Part shown: in pieces, positions 24,701 through 36,400 of the stretch
How the letters are laid out: each line of letters opens with the position of its first letter
Numbering within the stretch: the first letter of the stretch is position 1
Assembly: GCF_004379255.2 (NCBI RefSeq)
Contig: NC_056033.1
Span: 43,426,719 to 43,490,718 of the forward strand
DNA: 64,000 bases
Direction: 5' to 3'
Source of the DNA: Salvia splendens
Taxonomy: Eukaryota; Streptophyta; Magnoliopsida; Lamiales; Lamiaceae
Notes under the pieces: model-generated
The model's database searches: none
Told to the model about the DNA's origin: nothing
Seen by the model: only the letters and a program-made list of their open reading frames with translations
Translations under genes and position numbers: made by a program

Positions 24701-25109
24701 GTTCACTGTGGGGGGTGGTGTTGTCTCGTGGAAATCAACGAAACAGACGTGTATTGCTCGTTCCACCATGGAATCTGAGTTTATCGCTTTGGATAAAGCA
24801 GAGGAAGAAGCCAAGTGGCTCAGAAATTTCCTAGAATGTATTCCATGTTGGAAGAAGCCAGTGCCCGCAGTATTGATACACTGTGATAGCAAAGCAGCTA
24901 TAGGTAGAGCACAAAGTGGCTTTTATAATGGTAAGTCTCGATATATTCGTCGGCGACATAATACCGTAAGGCAGTTGATCACAAGTGGCATTATCTCAGT
25001 TGACTATGTAAAGTCAGTGGATAACTTAGCGGATCCGTTAACAAAAGGTTTAAACCGTGATCAAATGCATAAATTGCTAAAAGGAATGGGACTAAAAACC
25101 ACATCTTAA
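21769..25109 (+). pseudogene. Copia polyprotein, broken (gag largely missing, two in-frame stops)
   Basis: The frame opens at 21769 ([10 protein letters not shown]) with little recognisable gag. Then come a retropepsin motif ([12 protein letters not shown]), a TAA stop at about 22365, the GAG-pre-integrase zinc region (HKRLGHVN ... CEVCVEAK), and an integrase core with the expected D, D and E residues ([27 protein letters not shown]). Reverse transcriptase follows, with YVDDMLI intact but a TGA at 24048-24050 in place of tryptophan (KQAPLQ*HLKF). RNase H is next (YCDANW ... TMESEF), and the end is at 25107-25109. The two stops and the lost gag make this copy unable to move alone, though its LTRs look functional. 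Confidence 0.93.
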
Positions 25110-25690
25110 AAGATGAGTATAGTGGTAACCCAACCATACGATTGGAGATCCCATGGGATTGGTTCAATGGGAAAACGAAGCTATACAAATCTAGCTGTAA
25201 CACTCAGAAGATTTTAATCTTCGCTCATTTTTTAGAAAGCATTGAGTGTTGTAACTTGCACGTGGTAAGAGGTTAAGTCTTTTGACTTTTAATGATTCTT
25301 GAAATCTCAAGGAGATGCAGTATGGCAGGATACTCATGAAAGAATCACCTATGTAAGTGAGAAGTGGGCCGCTTCGTGTGTGTGAGTCACTTATGAATTC
25401 CAAAGAGGTGTTCCACGGCCGAAACGGACACAAACGTGAGAACTGGTGAAGTTGAGACAATATTGTGTTGATGCTATTGACTAGGCATACACCAAGGAGG
25501 AATAGTTCAAGGCATCGCGTCCACTAGTCCGCCGGTATGTCCGATAGTGTTGACTATGGAAGGTTCAAAACTACAAGTTACCTCTCCAAATACAGTATCG
25601 TTTCCTGAGAACTGAGCAAAAGAGTCTGCATACATGCATTTGTGTCTGGTGTTGGTTTGAGCTTTCAGCGCTCTAACCAATGTGGGGGAT
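25110..25690 (+). other. Copia 3' untranslated region
   Basis: The sequence between the pol stop and the right LTR has no long coding frame. It ends with the polypurine tract next to the LTR. Confidence 0.6.
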
Positions 25691-26190
25691 TGTAAGAAAA
25701 CGTGCATCAATTTGAAAAGGCTAGGCCTTTGGCCTTTCATCTTGTGGTAACCTCCAAAATGTTTATGAGATACCTTATTGCAAAGACTCTTCAAATAGGC
25801 ACTCTTATCCTATAAATAGGTGGAGTCTTGAGAGTTGAGAACACACCACAACTTACATTATCTACTTTCTCTAGTTTAAGCATTCTAGTTCGCATTGCAT
25901 AGCTCGGTTCTCGCCTTCAATTCAAGTTCGCCGGTGCCTACGAGTTTGAGGTGCTTCAACTCGATAGGAGGAAAGTCGTTTCATCTTTGGGGACATTACG
26001 CCAATCCGTGAGCACTAGCCGGGGCGTATTTCGTCTTGCGGAGAGAGGGTCACCTCGACTCGACTTGAAGAATACTATAGTTTGCATCTCTTTACTTTCG
26101 TTGTAATTTTTATTATTATATTTACCTTCCAGTTTTGTTCTTTTGTAATAGCAAGAGTTTTCTCGTGTAAAGGCTACAATATTTCCAACA
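25691..26190 (+). repeat. right LTR of the Copia element
   Basis: 500-bp LTR, immediately preceded by the purine tract GTGGGGGAT at 25682-25690 and followed by the AGAAA target duplication. Confidence 0.93.
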
Positions 26191-26467
26191 AGAAAATCAA
26201 TAGCAAAGCCCGCAAATCCTTTCTCTGCAGGGGCTTGTGCAAAAACTGGGAGACAGCAGACTTGACCACAGAAAGGTCGTAATTCATTTGAGAAGGATAT
26301 GTCAATGCAGCATTTGTGTAGTTCCCATATTTATATTGTGATTGATATAAAGATGGCCGAGGCTGACAACCTTCAAATGCCCCGAAACGCTGAGTGGGGG
26401 TAGATCTGAAAAGCTGCCCAGCCACCTTCTGAACGGTGGACGGGTAGTGTGGCTGATCCATAGTCAT

Positions 26468-27327
26468 TGCTACCTTTTCAAATTAAGAATTCACACATTA
26501 GAAAACAAAGTTCTGTTTATTAAATATATGTAGAAAAGGTCAAAATCAAAATGCAAGCAACATAGATATCACCTTTGTCCTTTATGCTTTAACAATAACA
26601 GAAACTGGTTTTTGAGTAAAACAAAAGCTATATCAGCCTATCAGATATGCCTCTACCTATGCATTCATGGCACAAGATATTGCAGAAAGAAAACATCAAC
26701 AGATACAAGATTAACAGTATTTGACATTTGGAGTAGGATTCACTTCAGGTTGTTGTAAAGTGGAGTTGTGCCAAAACAATATGTCAAGCCCTAAGATTAC
26801 ACTCAGGCTTTAGTTAAGTAAAACAAAATACAAAAAATGAATGAGAGTAATGGTATTACCAACAATACAAAAAATAAATCAGCATGTGTGTGCAGACATG
26901 CACAAAAAGGAGGATGGATTGGTTGGGCTTGGAGGTGAATTTCAAAAATTACATAGTTATGCAGTAACACATATATAACCCAGCTAAATAATCATCCAAA
27001 ATTATTTAGATAGACTATAATTACAAAAAATTTGAAGGATTTGCATTGCTGATTCTAAAATTATGTTGAAAATGCCATGATAATAAAAATTACAAGTCAC
27101 AGCTGTGATTCAAGCAACAATAATAAATTTGTTATTAGTAATTTAAAATTCTTGATCCAAGAGCAACAACTGTGACAAGGTCTGCAAAATACTAGTCACC
27201 CAAAAAAATGAGGAAAATGAACAAAAAGTAGGTGAACATGCTGCCACTAATCGATAAAACACAAACAACAATCACTAGTAAGATCACTAATTAAATCCTG
27301 CAGCACTCAAGATGTGAATCAGATCCG
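26468..27327 (-). other. upstream region of ADP/ATP carrier copy 2
   Basis: AT-rich sequence with no coding frame of note. A splice-acceptor-like AG lies just before the start codon at 26467, so part of this is probably a leader intron, as in other plant carrier genes. The leader exon and promoter were not identified. Confidence 0.4.
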
Positions 27328-27330
27328 TAA

Positions 27331-27920
27331 GGGCATCCACAATGGCGCCTAGCGCACCGCCTAGCCGAGCGCCTGCGCTAGGCGGTCGCTAGGCGAACCA
27401 TTGGAGAATCCGAAAACCGCCGAGCGGTTTTTCGGAAATCAATTTCGCCTAGCGCTAGGCGGTCGAAAACCGCTGGGCTATGTGTTGGGCGATCCGCTCG
27501 GCTCCATTGCAGCGCCCGGATCGCCCAGCGCATAGCCCAGCGGAATTTTTTTTTTCGAAACACTATATATACGCGATTTGCACTTCATTTTCATTCGCAC
27601 CACTTGTATTATTAATATTTCTCGTATATGTCTCGTAAATTAATGTTTTTTTTAAAAATTTTTGTACTTTTTTTTAATTTATTGTACTTTTTTTTAAAAA
27701 TTAAAATAGTATTATTAATGTTTCTCGTATATGTCTCGTAAATTAAATTCCGTATATTGTGTTATTAGTGATGTGGCTGGGCTATTTATGATATGGCTAG
27801 GCTATGGCTGAGCTATTTCTGATGTGGCAGGAGGATTTTTAGTATTGATGATGTGGCAGGAGGAGTTTGTGGTTGGGCTATGGCTGGGCTATTGCTGGGC
27901 TATAACCATGGTGGATGCTC
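27331..27920. mobile_element. PIF/Harbinger-type non-autonomous element
   Basis: The 590-bp element begins GGGCATCCACAATGG and ends CCATGGTGGATGCTC. It has TAA target duplications at 27328-27330 and 27921-27923. The left subterminal part is packed with GCCTAGCG/CGCTAGGCG palindromes and the right with GGCTGGGCTAT repeats. Inside is a TATATATACG box followed by TTGCACTTCATTTTCATTCGCAC, a leader shared with the Harbinger pieces at 36560-36660 and 56900-56960. No coding capacity. Confidence 0.85.
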
Positions 27921-27923
27921 TAA

Positions 27924-28007
27924 TGAAATTTTAGAAACTCTACATCAAAAAAGGAACTAAACAAAGATGCTGTCACGAAGAGAGCTACTAAATCTTAAAA
28001 TAATTGT
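27924..28007. other. short spacer between Harbinger element and solo LTR
   Basis: About 80 bp of AT-rich sequence with nothing recognisable. Confidence 0.4.
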
Positions 28008-28012
28008 ATTAG

Positions 28013-29250
28013 TGTTGGTTTCTGGATTACAAGAGATAACAGTAGGGCGTAATACAACCCAAAAGAAGGAATACAAATGGAAAACTGAACTGAAATTACA
28101 ACTGAAAATTGAAACAATTAAACCGTGAAGTTTGATAGCCGAGTCGAGGTGGCCTCTTCCCACAAGACGAGATACGCCCCGGTAGTGCTCTCGGTTTGGC
28201 GTGTCTTCCCCAAAGGTAAAACGACTACGTCTCTGGTGAAGCAGCACCGCTATCAGCAGAGCTCCGACGAACTGGATGGAGGAGAGGGCAGAGCTTCGAC
28301 AGAAAGACAATGTAGAGAGGGAGAGAGCTTATGATGCAAATGCTTGTGAATGTTGTGTAAAGATGCATGGAATGACTAGCCTATTTATAGGCTCATTCCA
28401 CTGCTGGGGGGTCAACAGCCATGATGGCTGTCATCATTGCGAGAGTTTAACTGCCGAACGTTACGAGAGCTTGTGGCAGGCGTGTGCCTTTCGCGTGTGG
28501 AGCGAGTGGATTTCTCACGTGGCAGCCGTGTAGGCTTTGACTGTGCCACGCTTGACAATGTGTCAAGCCACTTGAATTGCTGGCTCGGCGGTGGTCTAAA
28601 AAGATTATTAATGGTCTAGACCCAAGCCCAAAGACCAATTGCCAAGATCCAAGTCCAAGATCGAGATCGGGACCGGGCCTGAGGCCTGCGATAGCGACCA
28701 CGACCACGGGCTCGGGCGGGCGGGCGGGGGAGGCGCCCGCGTGTGCGCGCGTGTGGGCTCTTTCACCCATCTTGATCGACTATAATTATCAAGTAACATA
28801 AAGTTACTTAATTTAAACACATCTTTTGCGATCGCGACCACGACCACGACCACGACCACGGGCTCGGGCGGGCGGGGGAGGCGCCCGCGTGTGCGCGCGT
28901 GTGGGCTCTTTCACCCATCTTGATCGACTATAATTATCAAGTAACATAAAGTTACTTAATTTAAACACATTAAAAGATGTGTTACTTCTCCAATGTGGGA
29001 TAATTAACACTAGTTAATTATTCCCTAAGCTCTAACTTAAAGCTTTAATTAAAAGCTAATTATGCCCAACTTTAATCCACTATTTCTCACTCACCGGAAA
29101 TCGGATTAGAGAAAGTGAATATACTACATTTATCTACGTAAAATGTAGATCGACGCTATATCATTTAATTTCATAAAATTAAATGTCTCGTCACATTTAT
29201 TGTTTGGTCAAAATCCATTGACAAGGCATACTTAATCCATGATTTTTACA
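28013..29250 (-). mobile_element. solo LTR, probably Copia
   Basis: A 1238-bp segment runs TGTTGG...TTTTTACA on the plus strand. It is bounded by a perfect ATTAG duplication at 28008-28012 and 29251-29255, with no internal retrotransposon sequence. On the minus strand CCTATAAATAGGC (near 28380-28392) is a good LTR TATA box followed by a pyrimidine-rich leader, so the LTR points leftward. It also contains CCACATTGGAGAAG, common in plant Copia LTRs. A block of about 115-150 bp is tandemly duplicated inside (about 28700-28822 and 28850-28970), with a very GC-rich GGGCGGGCGGG core. Confidence 0.8.
28700..28970. repeat. internal tandem duplication in the solo LTR
   Basis: Two copies of the same segment follow each other, each starting in CGACCACGGGCTCGGGCGGG and ending in AACTTAATTTAAACACAT-like sequence. 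A short CGACCA run (four units) lies between them near 28838-28860. The copies are nearly identical, so the duplication is recent compared with the LTR. Confidence 0.8.
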
Positions 29251-30549
29251 ATTAGTACGTCCACTTCCTTCAAATCTAGAATTTGAGTAGAATATATGAG
29301 AGGAAATTATAAGTGAACAGCTGAAACAGAACAATTTTACACAAACTGAAGGAACAAGAGGACCGATAGACGATAGAGGGAAATTACAAAATAAATCGAG
29401 CTTAGTGATTGAATCGATGAATTTCGGATAACTGAAGAGTGCGGTTACCTATGCTTAGAGCATCCGCGATGGGGTGGACGATAGGCCGTCCGATGCCTCG
29501 GGCGCGCCATCGTCCGTGCTCTATAGATCGTCCGCGCCATCGTCCGCCCACTGTGGAAGACGCGGACGATGCAACGTGTTTTTTTTTATTCCGAAAATTT
29601 TATTTATATAAATACCACTTACCCCACCTTCATTTGTAACATTTCCATTCACTTTTCCACACTCAAATTACACTATAAAATGGATTCCGGTGAATACCCA
29701 AGTCCGAATAGTCCGATGTTTGGGGGTGGTGCACGTTGGCCGGGCACCCCCTACCGGGTAGGTAAACCCACCGAATAAGTGATGTCACGTTTCAGTATCG
29801 AAAACCCGTGCTGAAGTTTTCCTTTTTCTATTTAGCTTAAAAGAACAATTAAAATCTACTATTACATTAAAAAAAACTTAATATTTATCCAAAGGAAAAT
29901 TAAAGATTTAACTATTACACAACATGCCACGACTACTAAACTAAGTTGACCACCAGTGACCCGTCAAAGATGTGCAAAGCTGCTCAACACCACTGACAAA
30001 ATATCAACTCTAACCTGCAGGGGGAAAATGAGAGGGAGTGAGCTCGAAAGCCCAGTAGCAATATCCAAACTTCAGAATCCAACCCTCTCGGCTAAGACAA
30101 TAGTAACTATAATAACTATATTATTTCATTTTTAATCTTTTGCTTGTTTTTATTTCAGTTTCACAGATTTCCAAAATTTCGTACAAACTCATTATATCAA
30201 ACTTATTTGTACTTCTGTCATACAACTTTTCCATATTTCTTACTTATGTCTCTTCAGATATTTCATTCTTAATATCATTTTCTTATCATCTTGATTTATT
30301 ATTACAATATATATATATATATATATACACGCCAGAGCATACTTGTTCAGATACCCACACTTATTCATCATATATTTCTTGTCATATTTGTCTTATGGCC
30401 TCCTGATAACAGACTCACTTATTTCTTCCTACACTACCACATTTTCATTGTATCTTATAGTTCTGGTTTTCTCAAGATTTCGCATATCATCATATATCAT
30501 TTTTCACAAATCACATATCAGAAATCGTAGATCATTATTCACAATTCGT

Positions 30550-31080
30550 CAGATATTATTTTATATATCTCATATCACCGATCAGTATTCCTAAGTCATC
30601 AGATATTATTTTATCTCATCTTATCATATAGCACAGATCACAGATTACGGATTCTTTATTCATAAGTCATCAGATATTATTTTATCTCATCTTATCATAT
30701 ATCACAGATCACAGATTACAGATCTTTTATTCACAAGTCATCAGATATTATTTTATCTCATCTTATCATATATCACATATCACAGATTGCAGATTCTTTA
30801 TTCAGAAGTCACCAGATATTATTTTATTTTATCTCATCTTATCATATATCACAGATCACAGATTACAGATCTTTTATTCACAAGTCATCAGATATTATTT
30901 TATCTCATCTTATCATATAGCACATATCACTGATCACACAGATTCTTTATTCATAAGTCATCAGATATTATTTTATCTCATCTTATCATATATCACAGAT
31001 CACAGATTACAGATCTTTTATTCACAAGTCATCAGATATTATTTTATCTCATCTTATCATATAGCCCCAATATCTGCTTG
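30550..31080. repeat. about 71-bp tandem repeats, eight units
   Basis: The motif CAGATATTATTTTAT recurs at about 30550, 30600, 30671, 30742, 30813, 30889, 30962 and 31033, usually 71-76 bp apart. It lies within the Del/Tekay-like LTR. An AT dinucleotide run lies just upstream at about 30306-30326. Confidence 0.85.
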
Positions 31081-31162
31081 GTTTCAGGCAGGATACACGG
31101 ACTAGATCAGAAACAGAATCAGATACAGACGCAGATTTTGTCCTCGATAGGACTCCGCACAG

Positions 31163-31260
31163 ACCACCCATGAGGGTGCATATCACACAGATGACCAGAC
31201 CACCCATGAGGGTGCATATCAGACAGATGAGCAGATCACCCACGAGGGTGCATATCAGAC
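31163..31260. repeat. three-unit repeat with CCATGAGGGTGCATATCA core
   Basis: Three copies occur about 36-38 bp apart, the third with C for T (CACGAGGG). It is part of the same LTR-like region. Confidence 0.8.
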
Positions 31261-31978
31261 AAATCAGATAGGGGCCATCAGATAACAGACGATCCTCGCT
31301 TCGGTTATCCAGAAGACGAGTGATCACAAATAATGCAGCGCTGCTGTCCTATGGTATGCCAATTGTACCCAACACATATGACCAAGCAAACGGGACGTTT
31401 TATTTCATATTCTTCTTTCAAATCTCCTTTTCACATTTATCCTATTTCCAAATATCACTTCAGGTAATCATTCTTATCGAATTCACATACATTCTTTTAG
31501 TATATACTTTTATAACCTTTACATATTATTCTCTTGTGTTCATTTTATCCAGGCTCTACCTATCAGATCACTTCTTTTTCATATGCATTCAGATATCTTT
31601 TCATAACCCATTCAGACATATTTCACATTATTCAGATCTTCATAATTTATTACATTTCATTGCATATCATATCCATTGTCTTTTATTCATATTCGTACCA
31701 TTATTTCTGCAGATCATTCATATTAAAATTAATAAGTATCATAACAATCCTCATATTAAATTATAAGCATATTTAAGCACATTATTTAATTAACATCGCA
31801 CAAATAATCACATTATAGCACACATCATCTCAACCAAAGGAATCAAAAACCATAGAGAGGATACGCTACCTCGCAGGCTTATGAACATAAGCCTATTTTA
31901 CCTTTCGACCCTTAGCTATCTTCTAGGTTCATTCAATTTTGCACGAATCGTGTTACAAGCTTTTATGCCTTATACTAT

Positions 31979-33365
31979 TGACTCATCTTATTTTAACACA
32001 AGAAAATCCCGCAAGTGTACGGGGCTAGTGTAGCACAAAGCAAGCAAGAGTATCGTATCCCACATAGACAAAATGTGTAAACTCAAGTACCACAGACCGA
32101 TTTCAACTACTATCTAGACAAAACAAAGGTTTGGTTTTGGTAAATAACTAATGAACATAAGCAAAGTAAAATAAGAGACAAAAGATAAAGTTTCAAATAA
32201 AAGAATGAGGTAGAGCTTTGGATCCGACTACAATACCCACAATGTAAACAACTCAACAACTTTGATTACCCGTTGAAGTCTCTAGGATTAGAAGGACAAT
32301 CGCTATTCTAGGCTAAGCCCCCTCTCGAGTGCACTCTACCCGTTGATTAACTATTAATACTGAAGTCTCCTTCTAATACTTCACAATTAACTCCTATACT
32401 CAAAAGATTCAAGTCCTCACCCTAGAATTCCTTCTCTCGAATGCAAATTATCTAGGTGTTGTTCATTCTTTTATCAATCCTAAATAGATATCTCTCGATT
32501 ACTCCAAACTAGGTCAATATATCCAATTGGTAGCTAGGCAATTGAATTGAAAGGCACAAGAATGAAACAAAATAATCACAAGAGCATAGGTAATCAAAAG
32601 CTATTAAATCAATCACAAGTATTCATTGTAGTCTTCACCAAAACTCTACAAAGGATTTAGCTACTCATATCCAACTCAAAAACATAAAAATAATCCATAG
32701 TCATTGAATTAAATATGAAAACCAATGGAAATACTCCCAAGAATGGATTGAATGGCAATTCGTCTTCGTCTTCAATCTTGTTGAAGATTGGGACTCCTTG
32801 TCTCACAAATCCGCTCTCCAAACCTTCAAGAACTGCAGTTGGGCGTGTATGATGTGTTGAGGTCGAAAACCTAGGTCTCCTTTTATACCCGGGGCGGAAA
32901 TAATAGCAATTCAATCTCGCAGAACACATCGCCCGGCCGGGGCAATTTTAAGTCGCCAAAACGCCCGGTCGGGCAAACTTTCTGGAGTTTGCGACCAAAA
33001 CGCCCGGTCGGGCGTTTTCCCCTTAAATATCGCCCGGTCGGGCGTTTTCTCTGGAATCCTCTAAAAGCATTGTCTTCGTCTTCGAAAGGGCTTCGCGTGA
33101 GTATCTTGCACGCCCCCATCGGAGTCCGGATGAGAGAGTTATGGCTATTATACGAAAGTCGCGCATTGAAGCGCGCCCGGTCAGGCGATTCTTCCTTCAA
33201 GCTCGTTTTCAAGTCATTTTCACCTGTTTTAGCTCCAAACACTCGACAAACTCGTCAAAACACTTATGTAGTGGATAATGGATGTAAACTCAAGTAGTAT
33301 GCTACAAAAACACTGAAATGTTCACGTTAAACATCCAAAATACTTGCTAAACCACGAGTTTATCA
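31979..33365 (-). mobile_element. solo LTR, Ty3/Gypsy-like
   Basis: The 1387-bp segment starts TGACTCATC and ends GTTTATCA, with a perfect ACTAT duplication at 31974-31978 and 33366-33370. Read on the minus strand it has a TATAAAAGG box near 32880-32888 and ends in CACTTGCGGGATTTTC-type sequence, a pattern familiar from plant Athila/Tat LTRs. The upstream part has several CGCCCGGTCGGGCG palindromes (about 32930-33045, and related copies to 33185). No internal coding region accompanies it. Confidence 0.85.
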
Positions 33366-33370
33366 ACTAT

Positions 33371-34330
33371 AAATATCATAAATATTAGTAACATATACTT
33401 ATTTTCATCAACTTCAGCTCATTAAGTCTTCCAAATAAAATCACTAAGTATTCTGTTACTATTCACAAAATACTATTCATAGAAAGTATATAATCATATA
33501 ATTAATGTATTAAAATTGCTAACCTCAATTAGAAAGTTCCCAAAATTTACATTAACACTCATATTCATTCTAAATCACAATTTCATGATCAAACATCTTA
33601 AATGAATTCATTTGCTCTATTATCTTAATATCCCACTTATACATTAACTTTCTAATATAGCAACTGTACTGGACTGATTCGTCATAAAACTTCTATATTC
33701 ATTCGGAAGGATTTAGAGGCTTGACCTAATATTTTTAAATACCCAGAGGAGTCCAGTTTATAAAACAACAAGATTTATTCAAAAATTCCTAATGGTTTAA
33801 GAGATATCACCATTTCCCCCATACTACCAAAATCAGACAATTTCTGGCAGTATTTTCTAAACAATTTTTATAAATGGTGTTTGTACTCTTTAATTTATCA
33901 TAAAATTCCCAGAACACCTGGACACCATATAGTTAAGATAAACATTATTTATTCGATTTTAACTCTAGTTAAAGTACCCGGAATAATTCAAATAAAACAT
34001 ACAAAAATAAGGCAGTTTACCAGAATTTTGACAGTTTATGGTCATATAGTTCAAACAATTTATACACATAGTAAATGAACTCCTAAATTCTTCATAAAAA
34101 TCAGGGATCCTCTAGACGCATCATAGTTATTATAGAAATTGTTAAACCAATGTTTTCACTATTCTACTCATGCCAAACAATTTGGAACTGGTCATTGAAA
34201 AACAGGGGATTAAACCTTGTTGATCAAATTCTATTTCAATTCATGTTAAATCAACTCTTAAATCATTTATTTCATCTATCATGAACATCTAACCACCAAA
34301 CCATAAACCCTAAAGTATATTTTAAGTCTC
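33371..34330. other. AT-rich segment between two solo LTRs
   Basis: There is no coding frame of interest. Composition and position suggest it is a middle piece of the interrupted Del/Tekay-like LTR, but I saw no diagnostic motif. Confidence 0.35.
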
Positions 34331-34335
34331 AACAT

Positions 34336-35890
34336 TGATAAGGCTAATTTCATGCATAGGTCTAGGGCTTTAATTCGTGAAATTTCTGGGTCTAACACGC
34401 GTTTTAAGCTAGGTGTGTGAAGATATTCGCCAGGTCCAGCAAAGAAGGGAGACAGTTGCGTGGACCTAGGAAGAAGGCGAAAGAGTGGACATTATGCGGA
34501 AAATTGCTCGACGGAGGAAGCCTCGGAGTTGAAGGGTAGAATAGAGATTTCTACGAAGACTCTAGAAGGTTATGTCCGCGTCTATAAAAGAGAGAAGCAT
34601 GCACGCTGGAGGGATCTTCTCGGTGGGAGACCTCGCCAACAGCTTGTAGCTTAGTTCACTTTTCTTCACACACTTGGGTTCTTTCGTGGGAAATTCAGGG
34701 CATACTTGGGGTTCACTTCTAGCTTACACACTTTTCGATCTGGTGGTAACACCGTCCTACTTGAGGGCGAAGAAACAATTTATTTTCTGTTTACGTTTCT
34801 GCTGAATTCGCCGAGCTTCGCTTTCGAGGCTCGGACCTCTTTGTTTTCTGGATAATCTCTGTGTTTATGCAAGTTTCGTTTTAGTTTATGCCGACTGTGT
34901 TGATATTTGTTTGTCGATTATGTTTACTTGAATTCTGAGTTGGATTGTTGGAATTGGTTGTTTTCTAGATTATCGCAGGTTTGTGGTTGGATCTGGGAGA
35001 ATAGAGTTTGTTTGTGGATGAATCAGGTTCTTAACTTGTTGATGTCGTAGGGTTGTCTGTGATTGTTGGGATCTGGAGTTGATTTGAGTAGATCTGTGAT
35101 AATCGGAGCTATGGAGTTGATTGTGCTGGGTGTTGAGTTCGGATGTCTTGGATCCGGAGTGGATTAAGCATTCGACGTGAATCTGAGTCGTGCTGGTTTA
35201 ATTTTATGCCTAGCTTACGTGTTTTCGTTTCATTTCGTTCAGTTTATGTAGATCTGATGTACTTCCGATTCGTAGCGAGTTTCCGGCGTCCCGATTTCTA
35301 TATTCTGTTCGAATCTAGGAGTATGCTCTGTTTTCTTCATTTACGTTTCTGAGTGGGATAGGAAATTGCATGAGTTTGTTAGTTGCAGCTTTTACTGTAC
35401 TTACCTTATTTGAATGTCCTGGTCCCCACTTTTTAATTCTTCCTGCCTAGTCATATTTAGTTAATCATTTACACGGTCTAGCGAGCTATTGTTTCTTTCA
35501 GTGTTGATGTCTGATTTTACAAGTATTCTGTTTCTTAGGTCTAGCATTTAAATTCCGTGCCTAGGTCTAGTGGTAGTTGTTATAAACCTCAACCCTTTGC
35601 GTGGCAGCAGCCGCTTGTTTCCAGAGTCTCTAAACACTACTCACGAATCCATCTTCGTGGGATCGACCCCACTTCCCTATACTAATTTAATAGTAATTTG
35701 GGTTGAGGGATTAATTTTTTGAAGGAGAGTCGAGCGTGTCCAACGACAACAACACTCTGTGTTCCTTGGGTTCCTGGACCTAGTGATCCAGTGGATTTAA
35801 GAAGCGCGGTGTCTTGACCGAGCACTTGTATTAGTGTTCCCTGTAAGCACACGAAACACACACGATCCGATTTAGCTCTTCCTCACTTCA
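34336..35890 (+). mobile_element. solo LTR, Ty3/Gypsy-like
   Basis: The 1555-bp segment starts TGATAAGGC and ends TCACTTCA, with a perfect AACAT duplication at 34331-34335 and 35891-35895. On the plus strand a TCTATAAAAGAGAG box lies near 34581-34594. Near the end is TTCGTGGGATCGACCCCAC, a motif seen in plant Athila/Ogre-type LTRs. No internal coding region accompanies it. Confidence 0.85.
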
Positions 35891-35895
35891 AACAT

Positions 35896-36400
35896 CATGT
35901 TCATACCATGGCAATTTAACTTTGAAATTACCCATCAAAACGTGGTATACGACGTCCATACACTACGTATTCAACAATTAATCGAACATAAAACCATATA
36001 TCCATCAACACCTATGGAGCTCGAAATTTTCAGATTTCTAACCTTAATATATATTGAATTTTATGCTATAAAATTAGTATAGGAAGAAAGGCCTGAATTG
36101 ATTTCATAACGTTTACACGATTGGATCGATATTTCGACGAAAAATCGAAGCATAGGATTGCCATGAGAACTCATGGTTCTCTCTTTTCCCATGGCTTCTG
36201 ATTTTCATTCTCTTTCCCCAATAAAAAAGAAGTCAAGCTTAATAGATAATAATAGGTGACAACTTTTCTAGAAATTTCTTTTAATTTCTAGTTATTTAAT
36301 TAGTTAAATTAATTTCATTTCTTGTGCTAATTTATTTCCATATCAATGATTCCACATTTATGAATTCTATATACCATCTGGTAGAATATTAATTCTAGTT
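35896..36400. other. AT-rich segment right of the second solo LTR
   Basis: No coding frame is supported. On the minus strand CCATGGGAAAAGAGAGAACC looks like LTR leader sequence, so this is probably the rest of the Del/Tekay-like LTR. Confidence 0.35.

Larger units (their letters stand above)
21236..26190 (+). mobile_element. Ty1/Copia LTR retrotransposon inserted in the ADP/ATP carrier copy 2
   Basis: The 4955-bp element has two 500-bp LTRs (21236-21735 and 25691-26190), starting TGTAAGAAAA and ending TTTCCAACA. A perfect AGAAA target duplication flanks it at 21231-21235 and 26191-26195. I count three differences between the LTRs (C/T near positions 120, 170 and 425 of the LTR), about 99.4% identity, so the insertion is young. 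A polypurine tract (GTGGGGGAT) precedes the right LTR. Domain order is protease, integrase, reverse transcriptase, RNase H, as in Copia. The element runs opposite to the carrier gene. Most of gag is missing, and no standard initiator-Met primer-binding site follows the left LTR. Confidence 0.95.
20158..26467 (-). pseudogene. ADP/ATP carrier (mitochondrial), copy 2, split by a Copia element
   Basis: Exon pieces are 26191-26467 and 21011-21235 (one exon, split by the insertion), 20550-20921 and 20158-20454. The start is at 26467 (MTMDQPHYPS); the N-terminal extension with YGNYTNAA is typical of plant carriers. The three carrier motifs (PIERVK, SLDYAR, PIDTVR) and RRRMMM are present, and the stop is at 20158-20160. 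Three lesions are seen: a one-base loss in a C run near 26250, ahead of [10 protein letters not shown]; a TAG in place of tryptophan at 20850-20852 (GY*KWF); and the Copia insertion inside the DFLMGGVS segment. Everything else is well preserved, so loss of function looks recent. The intron after RYFPTQ starts GCAAGT, a GC-AG donor. An AG just before the start suggests a leader intron. Confidence 0.9.

Noticed and set aside
28276..28533. Cys/His-containing 85-codon frame as a small gene
   Set aside because: It lies wholly inside a solo LTR bounded by ATTAG duplications, and the CH-rich look has no zinc-finger spacing.
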